Source of the DNA: Candidatus Aminicenantota bacterium
GTDB lineage: Bacteria; Acidobacteriota; Aminicenantia; Aminicenantales; Aminicenantaceae
DNA: 64,000 nt
Reading direction: 5' to 3'
NCBI GenBank assembly: GCA_011049545.1
Contig: DRHQ01000091.1
Coordinates: forward strand, 1 to 64,000
This document shows, piece by piece, positions 19,252 to 28,501 of the stretch. The position numbers were made by a program, and so were the translations under genes. A model generated the notes under the pieces. It was not told where the DNA came from, ran no database searches, and saw only the letters and a program-made list of their open reading frames with translations. Numbering within the stretch: the first letter of the stretch is position 1; every line of letters starts with the position of its first letter.

Positions 19252-20310
19252 ATGATGAGAGATAAGTTTTCGAGAAGGGATTTTCTTAAAACGGGAATTG
19301 GCATCGGAGCAGCCTCGATGCTCGGAGCAGGAAAAAATCTAGCTGGAGAAGAGAAAAAAGTAGGAAAGATGTGTGTAGTATCCAGTAGAAATGGTCTAAG
19401 AACCGCAGAAAAAGCTATGGAACTTCTCAGGCAAGGGAAAGATCCATTGGATGCGGTTATTGCTGGGGTTAACATTGTTGAAAATGATCCCAAAGACACG
19501 TCTGTAGGCTATGGAGGACTTCCTAATGAGGAAGGTGTTGTCGAGCTTGATTCTTGCGTCATGCATGGCCCCACCCATAATGGCGGAGCAGTGGCCAGCA
19601 TTAGAAACATAAAGAATCCATCCAAGGTGGCCAAACTTGTCATGGAAAGAACTGACCATGCGCTTCTTGTCGGAAAAGGTGCCCTGAGATTCGCTAAAGC
19701 TCATGGTTTCAAGGAAGAAAACCTCCTGACAGACAGAGCAAGAGAGATCTGGCTTCAGCGTAAGGAAATGCTCTCAGACAAGGATTTTTGGTTTGCGCCT
19801 AAACCTGAGAAGCTCGAGAAAGAATTGGAATCCTATCTTAGTTCCTATGGAACTATCAACTGTTGTGCCCTAGATGCTTCAGGCAATCTTGCAGGTGTGA
19901 CAACCACCAGCGGGTTCTTCTTTAAGATACCGGGAAGGGTAGGGGATTCACCGATTATAGGAGCAGGCCTTTACGTTGATAATGATGTCGGAGCAGCAGG
20001 CTCGACAGGAAGAGGAGAAGCAAATATCCTTAACTGCGGAAGTTTCCAGGTGGTTAATTTCATGAGCAGAGGTTTTTCTCCAGAAGAAGCATGCCTCAAA
20101 TCATTAGAACAAATTTCCGACAAGTCAAAGCTTCTTCCTCACCTTTTAAACGAAAAAGGCCTTCCTCGATTTGGCCTAAACTTTTATGCCGTCAATAAAA
20201 AGGGTGAATATGGGGGAGGTTCCATGTGGAGCGGCCGAAACTTTGTTGTCCACGACGGGAAGGAAAATAAATTAATACCTACCGCTTATCTTTATAAAAG
20301 AAAGAGCTAA
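19252..20310 (+). CDS. Isoaspartyl peptidase / N4-(beta-GlcNAc)-asparaginase family (Ntn hydrolase) with Tat signal
   Basis: KFSRRDFLKTGIGIGAASMLGAG; NVEN..DTSVGYGGLPNEEGVVELDSCVM, GTINCCALDASGNLAGVTTTSG. Confidence 0.85.
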   Translation: MMRDKFSRRDFLKTGIGIGAASMLGAGKNLAGEEKKVGKMCVVSSRNGLRTAEKAMELLRQGKDPLDAVIAGVNIVENDPKDTSVGYGGLPNEEGVVELDSCVMHGPTHNGGAVASIRNIKNPSKVAKLVMERTDHALLVGKGALRFAKAHGFKEENLLTDRAREIWLQRKEMLSDKDFWFAPKPEKLEKELESYLSSYGTINCCALDASGNLAGVTTTSGFFFKIPGRVGDSPIIGAGLYVDNDVGAAGSTGRGEANILNCGSFQVVNFMSRGFSPEEACLKSLEQISDKSKLLPHLLNEKGLPRFGLNFYAVNKKGEYGGGSMWSGRNFVVHDGKENKLIPTAYLYKRKS

Positions 20311-20377
20311 AGCTTAATTAGAAGATATTATTTCCTCTTTTGCCCCGCATATTAAACAGCTTCAACAAGGGAATTAT

Positions 20378-20403
20378 TTATTTCGTCAATGTTCCTCTAA
20401 AAC
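20378..20403. other. attL core: TTATTTCGTCAATGTTCCTCTAAAAC
   Basis: Identical to 33465-33490. Confidence 0.9.
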
Positions 20404-20687
20404 AATTTTGGGGGTATTTGCTATTCTTTTATTATCAGCTATTTACTTTGGATATCAATAACTTACATAAATTTTTAATTAACACTGTTTAACATGATTT
20501 CGCATGTTTTTCTATGCTTTTGGTCATAATTTGGTCATAAAAAGATTACTTAAAAGTCGTCATTTTTAGGTCACTTTCTAGTTGACAAAACTAAATTGAA
20601 TTAATATTCTTGAAGTATAAAAATCAGAAAAGTTGGGGAAAATTAAAATTTGATATTTTCCTCAAAAATAAAAAAGGAGAAATGATA

Positions 20688-22013
20688 ATGTCTAGGTGGG
20701 ATGATGATTTTAAAAACCATCAAATTCACAATAATCTTCAATCTGTCAGTAATTTATTAAAAGAAATAAAAAATTTTGATGATCAAGATCCTGAAATTTT
20801 TGAAGAAATAGATAGATTAAACCAAATTATAAGATATGTTCCAATTGTCTTTGGTAAGGTGGATCCCGTTATGATTCCTCTAAAGATAATCGATGAATTA
20901 AATCAAATTATAATAAATATTACTGGTGATTTAAATAATTATAAAAATACGAAAGATAGGGCCCAATTGATAAACGCAAATGGGAGGGCTGAAAATTTGC
21001 TAGTGAAAATTTCGAATTTAATCATTCCATCAGATTATGCGGACATTAAAGGTGTTCGCGAGGCGACTTCATCTCTCCGAAAATCAGTTGGCCAATATAT
21101 TAGAAATATAAAAAATGAGGAAAATAATTTTAAAAAAGGAATAAAAGGATTTGAAGGTAAAACTAATGAATTAAGCGCTACTATTGATAATCAGAAAACA
21201 AGGCTCGATGAAGCAATAACTCAATTCCAACAGCAGTTTTCACAGGCTGAAGAACAACGAAGAGGACAATTTACGCAATCTCAAGAAAAGTGGACTCAAG
21301 AATTTACTGTGGCAGTTGAAAAAAGAAAAACTGAATTTACACAAGAGCAAGAAGATCTTAAACGGGCCCAGGGAGAATTTATAAACGAAATAAACAATAA
21401 GAAAGATAGCTTTGAGAATGAATTGAAAACCAAAAATGAACAGTTTATCAAGGAATTATCTGCAAAAGTAGAGAGTTATATTAAAAAATTTGAGGACTAT
21501 AAAAAACGTGCCCAAGAATTAGTTCATGTAATCGCTGATACAGGAATGGTTGGGGGATATCAAGAATTTGCAAATAAAGAAAGAAAGGCTGCCCTATTGT
21601 GGAAAATCGTTGCAGTTTTGTCTTTTATGGGATTAATTGGTTTTGCTATAGTCGCTTTTTATATTGTTCTACAAGGCGAAATTAAATGGCCTTTAGTTGC
21701 CGGAAGAGTATTTGTTGCCTCCACGTTTGGCGTATTGGGTGCATATGCGGCAAGATTGGCTGATAGGCACGAAGAAAAAGAAAAAATAAATAGGAGAATG
21801 GAACTAGAATTAGCATCTATAGATCCGTATTTAGTCGGCCTTCCCGAAGAAGTTATACATAAATTAAAGGCGTCATTGGCAGAGAGGCTTTTTGGGGGTA
21901 AAGAACCTATCAAAATTAAGAAAAAAGAAGAGATTTCTGGAACTTCTTTTGATTTAGTAAAGCAGCTTGTAGAAACGTTGAGAGATTTAATCAAAAAGGG
22001 TGAGCCCAGCTAA
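20688..22013 (+). CDS. Coiled-coil protein with two C-terminal TM helices (element accessory gene)
   Basis: Long Gln/Glu/Lys-rich heptad region (FQQQFSQAEEQRRGQFTQSQEKWTQEF), TM segments IVAVLSFMGLIGFAIVAFYIVL and WPLVAGRVFVASTFGVLGAYAARLA; start chosen behind AAGGAG. Confidence 0.7.
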   Translation: MSRWDDDFKNHQIHNNLQSVSNLLKEIKNFDDQDPEIFEEIDRLNQIIRYVPIVFGKVDPVMIPLKIIDELNQIIINITGDLNNYKNTKDRAQLINANGRAENLLVKISNLIIPSDYADIKGVREATSSLRKSVGQYIRNIKNEENNFKKGIKGFEGKTNELSATIDNQKTRLDEAITQFQQQFSQAEEQRRGQFTQSQEKWTQEFTVAVEKRKTEFTQEQEDLKRAQGEFINEINNKKDSFENELKTKNEQFIKELSAKVESYIKKFEDYKKRAQELVHVIADTGMVGGYQEFANKERKAALLWKIVAVLSFMGLIGFAIVAFYIVLQGEIKWPLVAGRVFVASTFGVLGAYAARLADRHEEKEKINRRMELELASIDPYLVGLPEEVIHKLKASLAERLFGGKEPIKIKKKEEISGTSFDLVKQLVETLRDLIKKGEPS

Positions 22014-22023
22014 AGTTGGGATT

Positions 22024-22317
22024 TTATTTATTATATTTTGGTTTTTCTTTCTTAATAATTTTCTTTTCTTCTCTGCGAGCTTGATCAATTGATTTAAACT
22101 GTTTTGTTTGAAATTGTCGGGCTCCTTTAATAGGATCTTTTCCTCCTAGCAAGTGCTCTTTTAGACGATCATCAACTCTGCCAAGTTTTGCTATGCCCGT
22201 GTAAAGATTTGTTTCCCCTGCATTCTTCAGTTTATAGACAATTGGCTTGTTTTTGAGAATTTTCTCAATGTTTTTCTTACTAAAGTTTCGTTTTGGCGAG
22301 AATTTTTTAGTTCCCAT
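22024..22317 (-). CDS. Small stand-alone GIY-YIG-like nuclease domain protein
   Basis: PIVYKLKNAGETNLYTGIAKLGRVDDRLKEHLLGG...EEKKIIKKEKPKYN pattern. Confidence 0.65.
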   Translation of the reverse strand: MGTKKFSPKRNFSKKNIEKILKNKPIVYKLKNAGETNLYTGIAKLGRVDDRLKEHLLGGKDPIKGARQFQTKQFKSIDQARREEKKIIKKEKPKYNK

Positions 22318-22350
22318 AGATCACATCTCCTTTTGTAATTGAATGATTTA

Positions 22351-23268
22351 TTATTTTGTTAAAATTGAATTTCTAATAACAGAAGATGCACTTTCTATAA
22401 AAGCTTTTTGAGCATCTTTAATAGAAAATGGGGATAAATCTCTTATTTCTTCATGGATATTATCAAGCCAATAAAGATATATTTCCATTGAGTTTTCCCA
22501 ATCTGGGTGTAATGATATCTCTTTATTCTCCTTATTCCATATAATCAAATTTTTCCTTTTTAAATAATCAAATAGTATCAATAAATCCTCTTGATCAAGA
22601 TGAAAGTGTCTTGAAATAACACTATATTTGATTTTTTTGTCTTTTCCTGAATCAACTAAAAATTTAACGATCCTTATAGATATTTTGAATATACCGGAGA
22701 GCTCCACTAGATCTTTGGCTGGAAGAAAATTAGCGGGGGGGACATAAATATCTTCAGCATATTTTTTCACGCTTTCTAAGACCCTTTCAGCCTCTAAAAG
22801 AAAACCGCTTATTTTCATGGGCAAGAAATAAATATCTCCTTCTTTAGAATGTGATGTTTTCGGGATATTAAATTTTTTGTCATATCTTGAAACTATTTGA
22901 TATTGTTCGGGCCTATTAGGATGATTTCTCTCAAAATAAATCCTTCTTCCTTTTTGACCTGTTATCTCATAATATGATTTTAAGGTTTCCTTCCAATTTC
23001 GATTTAAGTGCTTATTAAGAGGAAAAAGTCTATAGTTACTGTTTTTTTTGATATTTGAATTATGGAAGGCCAACCAAGAAAGGAAAAAGTTGTCTTTATC
23101 TATACGCGCTTTTTTATCCTTTCCCTTTATAAAATGATAGAGACACGAAGCACAATGACATTTATACGAATGAGTCTTCCCTTCTTTTAAATCGCGATAA
23201 ATCTTCTTCAAAGTTTCAAGTGTCACAATTTTCTTCTTTGAATTGAGCACTATATTTTGTTGTCTCAT
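22351..23268 (-). CDS. Hypothetical protein (element accessory gene), Cys/His cluster near N-terminus
   Basis: 305-aa ORF; YKCHCASCLYHF; no family recognised. Confidence 0.55.
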   Translation of the reverse strand: MRQQNIVLNSKKKIVTLETLKKIYRDLKEGKTHSYKCHCASCLYHFIKGKDKKARIDKDNFFLSWLAFHNSNIKKNSNYRLFPLNKHLNRNWKETLKSYYEITGQKGRRIYFERNHPNRPEQYQIVSRYDKKFNIPKTSHSKEGDIYFLPMKISGFLLEAERVLESVKKYAEDIYVPPANFLPAKDLVELSGIFKISIRIVKFLVDSGKDKKIKYSVISRHFHLDQEDLLILFDYLKRKNLIIWNKENKEISLHPDWENSMEIYLYWLDNIHEEIRDLSPFSIKDAQKAFIESASSVIRNSILTK

Positions 23269-23320
23269 TTATGATACATCCAAAATATGGGAAAATCAAG
23301 ATTAATAACGGAGGCGAATA

Positions 23321-23512
23321 TTGTTTAATCGAATCAAAGCTTATCGGTTTTTAAAGAATAAAACCCAGGATGATTTGATGACTCAAACCAGAATTGACCA
23401 ATCAAGAATATCAAGAATTGAAAGGGGTATTCTTAAACCTACGGATGAAGAGAAGCAAAAATTAGCTAAAGCCCTTAAAACAACGGAAGGGGAACTCTTC
23501 AGAAAAAATTAA
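23321..23512 (+). CDS. Xre/Cro-type HTH regulator
   Basis: AYRFLKNKTQDDLMTQTRIDQSRISRIERGILKPTDEEKQKLAKAL; TTG start. Confidence 0.8.
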   Translation: MFNRIKAYRFLKNKTQDDLMTQTRIDQSRISRIERGILKPTDEEKQKLAKALKTTEGELFRKN

Positions 23513-23516
23513 GAAA

Positions 23517-23729
23517 TTGGAAAAAAGGTTTTTGACGCTTACGGAAACTTCTGAATATATGAATCTGTCTGCAAGTCTTTTATATAAGCTGGTTGAGGCT
23601 AAGCAGATTCCTCATACCAGGATTGGCCGGAAGATTCTTTTTGATCGTCAAAAACTTGAGAAATACATCGATGAGAATAGTTTTGGGGTCGAAGATTGGG
23701 ATGAAAAAGCTAAGGAGATGTTGGAATGA
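23517..23729 (+). CDS. Excisionase-type (MerR-like) HTH protein
   Basis: FLTLTETSEYMNLSASLLYKLVEAKQIPHTRIGRKILFDRQKLEKYI. Confidence 0.8.
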   Translation: MEKRFLTLTETSEYMNLSASLLYKLVEAKQIPHTRIGRKILFDRQKLEKYIDENSFGVEDWDEKAKEMLE

Positions 23730-23822
23730 AAAGTAAAACATTTGGGCGGCGGGGTTGTGGTGGTTTGGTAGTCCCTTCCATTATGATCTTTGCTGCCCTT
23801 CTTATAAAAAGGGACGGAATCA

Positions 23823-24305
23823 TTGGAAAGCAAAACTCGCAATGAGAAAGCATATAAGCCGAAGAAGCCATTTCAGGCGGTCGAAGGAATTGGGACTCCG
23901 CCCTGGAGAAAATTAGATATGGGTGCAATTGGAATCTTTATGGAATTTTATAACAAATTTAATGGGTTTAATCGATATAATCTTTCGCTCACCTATCGAG
24001 AGGTTAATAAAAAGATGTCCTCTTTAATCTTTACGCGGTTTCTTTGGCAGCTCATAGGCTTTGGATTCCTTGATATAAGAAGGACAGGCCGATTGATGAG
24101 AAATTGTTCCCTGTACGGGATCAGCAACCGTTGGAGAGAACTCAACACAGAGCCAGAAAAATTAATCAAAATCGAACAACTTCTCAAACAAATTAAGCTT
24201 TTAATGAGGAAACCCGGAAGCCAAAAGAAAAGGATGGAAATATGGAAACTGCGGAATAAGATTTTGAAATTAGGGAAGCATCCGCAGATTAAGCATGTCC
24301 AGTAG
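23823..24305 (+). CDS. Hypothetical, possible winged-helix DNA-binding protein
   Basis: 160-aa ORF in the early-gene position, immediately upstream of the palindrome cluster. Confidence 0.5.
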   Translation: MESKTRNEKAYKPKKPFQAVEGIGTPPWRKLDMGAIGIFMEFYNKFNGFNRYNLSLTYREVNKKMSSLIFTRFLWQLIGFGFLDIRRTGRLMRNCSLYGISNRWRELNTEPEKLIKIEQLLKQIKLLMRKPGSQKKRMEIWKLRNKILKLGKHPQIKHVQ

Positions 24306-24326
24306 ATGGTAAATATATATAAAGGT

Positions 24327-24426
24327 TATCACGTGGTGATATTAAGAATAAGGAAGTTTTGTCACGTGGTAACGCTGTTAAGGGAATATTTTATCACGTG
24401 GTGACAAAATTTTATCACAGTGTGAT
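24327..24426. promoter_or_regulatory. Four palindromic TATCACGTGGTGATA-like sites
   Basis: Cores TCACGTG at 24329, 24362 and 24394, and TCACAGTGTGA at 24415; spacings 33, 32 and 21 bp. Confidence 0.7.
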
Positions 24427-24622
24427 GCTGAAAATATTGTTTGGTGAAATGATGATAAATCAAAAACGCACTCATGCCTCTTCGATGCTTAAAGTGGGAT
24501 TCTCTGGCCTCCAGGGGAAGGTAGTTGACATAATAGATATTCTGCGACACAAAGTTATTGCAAATAAACAGGTTATACCAGTGGGATATTATTCTCGGGA
24601 AAGCAGGGAAAAGCTGAGATTT

Positions 24623-24734
24623 TGTCCCATTATGGGTCATATACGGGCATTATTTCCCATTTCGAGGTCAATTTCAGGCAATTTTAGACTGCTTTGTCCT
24701 ATTAATAAAAGGACACTGATGGGACATTTGTCCC
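24623..24734. promoter_or_regulatory. Three TGTCCY...RGGACA-type palindromes upstream of the PC4-like gene
   Basis: TGTCCCATTATGGGTCA (24623-24639), TGTCCT-N9-AGGACA (24695-24715), GGGACATTTGTCCC (24721-24734). Confidence 0.6.
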
Positions 24735-24752
24735 GTCATGGTGAGGTGAATC

Positions 24753-25034
24753 ATGGACATTTATGAGATTGATAAGAACAGCATGGAGAAGATCAGGATA
24801 GCCCTGACTGAATTTAAAGGCCATAGACTCCTGGATATCAGAGTTTATTACGATGCATCAGAGACAAGAACTCCTGACTTCAAGCCTACAAAGAAAGGCA
24901 TAACAATCCCTATTGACTTGGTGAGAGAGGTGAAAGAGGGCATTGACAAGGCGCTGGCTGAAATAGAGTCCGAGACAGGGCCGGAATCAGGCGAGAATGG
25001 TCTAGAGAGGCCCCAGGGGGCAAGATCAGGATAG
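24753..25034 (+). CDS. PC4/p15-like ssDNA-binding protein
   Basis: KIRIALTEFKGHRLLDIRVYYDASETRTPDFKPTKKGITIPIDLVREVKEGIDKAL matches the PC4 pattern. Confidence 0.7.
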   Translation: MDIYEIDKNSMEKIRIALTEFKGHRLLDIRVYYDASETRTPDFKPTKKGITIPIDLVREVKEGIDKALAEIESETGPESGENGLERPQGARSG

Positions 25035-25051
25035 GGGTAAGGCAAGGTGTT

Positions 25052-25492
25052 ATGGACAAGCTAAAAAAGACAGATAAAAGACGGATACGACACAGGCATG
25101 GAGGTTACACATATTTGACCACTGGAGAGTTACCAGAGTATCGGCAATATATCAAAAAATACCTGACTGACGTCCGAGAAGGCATGATTAAAGACATAGG
25201 CCCAGAAGAGAAGGACTTGACGACTGCGCAGATCATTCTCGTTGATAGGCTGATATCGCTTCTGGGTGTGATTAGGCTGATTGAGGAGAAGGCAAAGGAA
25301 GACGGAGTTTTCAGAGGGCGAGACTTAATTCCAAGTCTCAAGGCTTCTTATATTGCATATAACAACACAGTGAGGTTGACGCTTGAGAAGCTGGGGATAG
25401 ACAAGAGAATGGGAGATCGAGTCCTTACACCATTGGAGATAGCGACTGAATTTGATAAGGAGAAGAAGGCAAGGGAGAAGAAAAATGAATGA
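25052..25492 (+). CDS. Hypothetical phage protein, possible small terminase subunit
   Basis: 146-aa helical protein two genes upstream of TerL; positional inference only. Confidence 0.4.
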   Translation: MDKLKKTDKRRIRHRHGGYTYLTTGELPEYRQYIKKYLTDVREGMIKDIGPEEKDLTTAQIILVDRLISLLGVIRLIEEKAKEDGVFRGRDLIPSLKASYIAYNNTVRLTLEKLGIDKRMGDRVLTPLEIATEFDKEKKAREKKNE

Positions 25493-26030
25493 GACACTAA
25501 AAACTTTCGATTATATCTATGAGGAAAGCAAGGAAGGAAACACTATCAAAGTGTTCCGATTCATAATCCAGAAAGATGAAGGTCAGGTTTTTATCCGCAT
25601 AGAGGAATATGGGTCACCAGGAGGCAAGCCGGGTCCTTTTATGTGCAAAGGTTTGCGTGGACTCAATCTAAAGCCTGAGATTTTGCCAGATATGATCTCG
25701 GCTCTTAGGAAAATAATCTCCAGGATATCAAAAAAAGAGTCCAATATAATAGAGAAAAGCAAGCGCATCCTGATTTTCGATGCAGGTGCTTACGGATCAG
25801 CAGCGGTTCGGCCGTTTACGATTAGGTTCCAAGACTACCCTTCAAGAGGACCCTCTGTCATAATAAAACGGCAACAAAAGGACTCGAATTTACCCGCTTG
25901 CCAGCAAGAATGGCATAGTCTGCAGTCCGATCGTAGTACCGGGAGAGCCAGAATACCTATCAATGTATTGCCTAAATTTATCGACGCTCTGCAGCAGGCC
26001 CAGGAAATCTTAGAGGAGATAGAAAAATGA
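25485..26030 (+). CDS. Hypothetical, possible tandem PC4/PUR-like fold
   Basis: Two strand-rich halves, each ending in an amphipathic helix (KPEILPDMISALRKIIS and PINVLPKFIDALQQAQEIL). Confidence 0.45.
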   Translation: MNETLKTFDYIYEESKEGNTIKVFRFIIQKDEGQVFIRIEEYGSPGGKPGPFMCKGLRGLNLKPEILPDMISALRKIISRISKKESNIIEKSKRILIFDAGAYGSAAVRPFTIRFQDYPSRGPSVIIKRQQKDSNLPACQQEWHSLQSDRSTGRARIPINVLPKFIDALQQAQEILEEIEK

Positions 26031-27481
26031 ATATCATCGAAGCGCTGCATGGCGATAATTGCTTCAAGCCTCTATTCAAGGATATAGAGACCTGGCACTC
26101 ATGGGAGGTCTATCTTCAAGCGCTGTTCGGTCTGCCGATTGAGGACAAGAAGGACAGGAAGTTATTCAAGAGCTGCACAGGACTAAAGTCTCACGCAGGC
26201 AAACAGGTGAAGGAGTCATTTGTCATCTGCGGCCGGCGATCAGGCAAGAGTTTTGTCTCTTCAATCATCGCTGTTTACATAGCGACGTTTAAGGACTGGT
26301 CTAGGTTCCTGAGTCCCGGAGAGCGGGGATACATCTTCATAATAGCCAATGATAAGAGCCAGGCGCGGATTGTCAAAAATTATGTGTCAGGCATTCTCAA
26401 AAGTCAGGCGAGTTTTCAACGGCTGGTCTCAAAGGACTTGACATGGGAAGTAGAGCTAAAAAATCAGGTCTCGATCATGGTCAAGACCGCATCTTTCAGG
26501 ACTCTTAGAGGCTATACTTTACTGGCAGCTATCCTTGAAGAGATCGCCTTCTGGCGCAGTGAGGAGTCGGCAAATCCTGACAAAGAGATCTTGGCTGCCG
26601 TGAGGCCGTCGTTGGCCACGATTCCCGACTCGCTTTTGATTGGCATAAGTACGCCTTATTCGAGAGCTGGTGTTCTCTTTGAGATGTGGAAGAAGCACTA
26701 CGGAAAGTCTGGAGGGCCTTTAATTTGGAAGGCAAAAACAACTAGCATGAACCCTACGATTGACACTCAGATTATCCAAGATGCGTTGAAAGACGATCCG
26801 AGCGCTGCCCGGGCTGAATGGGAAGCTGAATTTAGAACAGACATTGAGGCTTTTTTGCCTCCTGAGGTTATCGAAGTTGTTGTCATTCCTGGACGCTATG
26901 AGTTGCCTAAAATTAAGGATTGCAAATACTCTGCCTTTGCCGATCCCAGTGGCGGAAGGCAGGACTCTTTCACTTTGGGAATTGCGCACAAGGATAAAGA
27001 CGGCAAGATTGTCCTGGACGTTCTTAGAGAGCGACGGCCGCCATTTCAGCCTAAAGTCGTTGTCTCGGAATTCTCAGAGACTTTAAAAGCCTATGGAATC
27101 ACTCAGATTGAGTCGGATCGATATGCCGGCGAGTGGGTTACTGAGGCTTTTCGTGATCATGGCATTCGGGTTAAAAATAGCGAGTTATCAGCATCAGAAA
27201 TTTATCTCTCTTTCCTTCCTTTAATTGCAAACGGGACTATTGAGCTACTGGATAACAAGAGGCTCAAGGCGCAGCTGGCGGGCTTGGAGAGAAAGACAAG
27301 GTCTGGCGGTAAGGACTCAATCACTCATTATCCCGGCGGTCATGATGACCTGGCAAACGCGGCGGCCGGTGCTTGTGTTATGACTTCCAAGCCAAAAATT
27401 AGTCCCAGGATATGGCGGGTGGATGATTCAAGGCGAGGCTTTGGAGGCTTTAAGGAGACGCCCAAACCTGGATTTAGATAA
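26027..27481 (+). CDS. terL: Phage terminase large subunit
   Basis: FVICGRRSGKSFVSSIIAVYIA (Walker A), LLAAILEEIAFWR (Walker B), FADPSGGRQDSFTLGIAH and HYPGGHDDLANAAAGA (nuclease acidic residues). Confidence 0.9.
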   Translation: MNIIEALHGDNCFKPLFKDIETWHSWEVYLQALFGLPIEDKKDRKLFKSCTGLKSHAGKQVKESFVICGRRSGKSFVSSIIAVYIATFKDWSRFLSPGERGYIFIIANDKSQARIVKNYVSGILKSQASFQRLVSKDLTWEVELKNQVSIMVKTASFRTLRGYTLLAAILEEIAFWRSEESANPDKEILAAVRPSLATIPDSLLIGISTPYSRAGVLFEMWKKHYGKSGGPLIWKAKTTSMNPTIDTQIIQDALKDDPSAARAEWEAEFRTDIEAFLPPEVIEVVVIPGRYELPKIKDCKYSAFADPSGGRQDSFTLGIAHKDKDGKIVLDVLRERRPPFQPKVVVSEFSETLKAYGITQIESDRYAGEWVTEAFRDHGIRVKNSELSASEIYLSFLPLIANGTIELLDNKRLKAQLAGLERKTRSGGKDSITHYPGGHDDLANAAAGACVMTSKPKISPRIWRVDDSRRGFGGFKETPKPGFR

Positions 27482-27493
27482 GGAGGTAAAGAA

Positions 27494-28090
27494 ATGGAGA
27501 AGAAAGAATTTTTATTCGATATCAAAAAGCTGTCGGACGATGGCGAGCTTTCGGGCTACGCAGCTGTGTTCGGAATTGTCGACTTAGGTGGTGACATAAT
27601 CGAGCGTGGCGCATTTAAACAAACGATCAAGGAGCATGATGGCGTTTTTCCGATGACCTGGTATCACGATGTGCGAGATCCGATCGGCGCGGTTAAAGTG
27701 CGCGAAGATGAACATGGATTATTTATAAAAGGGCGATTAAATCTTGCTGTGCAGTCGGCTAAAGAGAAGCATGCGCTTATGAAACAAGGTGTCATAAAGG
27801 CCCTCTCCTTTGGGTTTGATACCGTGAAACATGAATGGGATGAGATAGGCAAGCAAACGATAAGACATTTGAAAGAAGTTAAACTCTATGAGGTGGCGCC
27901 CGTTCTTTTTCCGATGCAGCTACAGGCGCAGATCACAGATGTTAAATCGTTCGAGGATGGCTCGGTTGGTGCGACGTTCAATACATCCGGACCTTATGCG
28001 GCGATCATAAAAACGCTCAGCGAGATGAATGCGGCATTGAAGAAAGACGAGAAGAGCGATAAGAAAGAGCCGCTCAGGCTCGTCTATTGA
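27494..28090 (+). CDS. HK97-family prohead protease
   Basis: GYAAVFGIVDLGGDIIERGAFKQTI, MTWYHDVRDPIGAV, IKALSFGFDT, LKEVKLYEVAPVLFPMQ. Confidence 0.9.
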   Translation: MEKKEFLFDIKKLSDDGELSGYAAVFGIVDLGGDIIERGAFKQTIKEHDGVFPMTWYHDVRDPIGAVKVREDEHGLFIKGRLNLAVQSAKEKHALMKQGVIKALSFGFDTVKHEWDEIGKQTIRHLKEVKLYEVAPVLFPMQLQAQITDVKSFEDGSVGATFNTSGPYAAIIKTLSEMNAALKKDEKSDKKEPLRLVY

Positions 28091-28105
28091 ACGAGAACGG
28101 AGGCA

Positions 28106-28486
28106 ATGAAAATGGTTAAAGTTAAAAGAAAATCTAAGGCCGAACGCGCAGGCTGGGAGGCATTGAAGCGCAAATTAGCAGATGAACGGCCACGCGAGGG
28201 TCGCGGGCTATGTGCCGCTTTGGGCATAAACCCGTTTAAGACGACTTTGTTAGGGCGCTGGGGGCGGCCAATGCGCCCTGTTGTGTTAAAAAGAAAAGGC
28301 GCAAAAGACAAGGAGATGATCTCGCTCACGGTCATGAAAAGCTGCTATGTGCCGGACGGGACAGAAAAATTCCCCGACCTCAGAGTAAGCCTGAATGCGG
28401 GAACTACTTATAGTATCCCCGTTTCCGTGGCTGAAGTGTTACTTAAAAAGAGATTGGCCGTGAGACGCAAGACGACCAGAATATAA
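28106..28486 (+). CDS. Hypothetical element protein
   Basis: 126-aa ORF collinear with the packaging genes. Confidence 0.55.
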   Translation: MKMVKVKRKSKAERAGWEALKRKLADERPREGRGLCAALGINPFKTTLLGRWGRPMRPVVLKRKGAKDKEMISLTVMKSCYVPDGTEKFPDLRVSLNAGTTYSIPVSVAEVLLKKRLAVRRKTTRI

Positions 28487-28501
28487 AAGGAGGTAAAACA
28501 A

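Noticed and set aside
24359-24766. 135-aa ORF in the element control region
   Set aside because: Starts inside the TCACGTG palindrome cluster, runs through the second palindrome cluster and overlaps the RBS-preceded start at 24753; composition looks non-coding. Not fully excluded.
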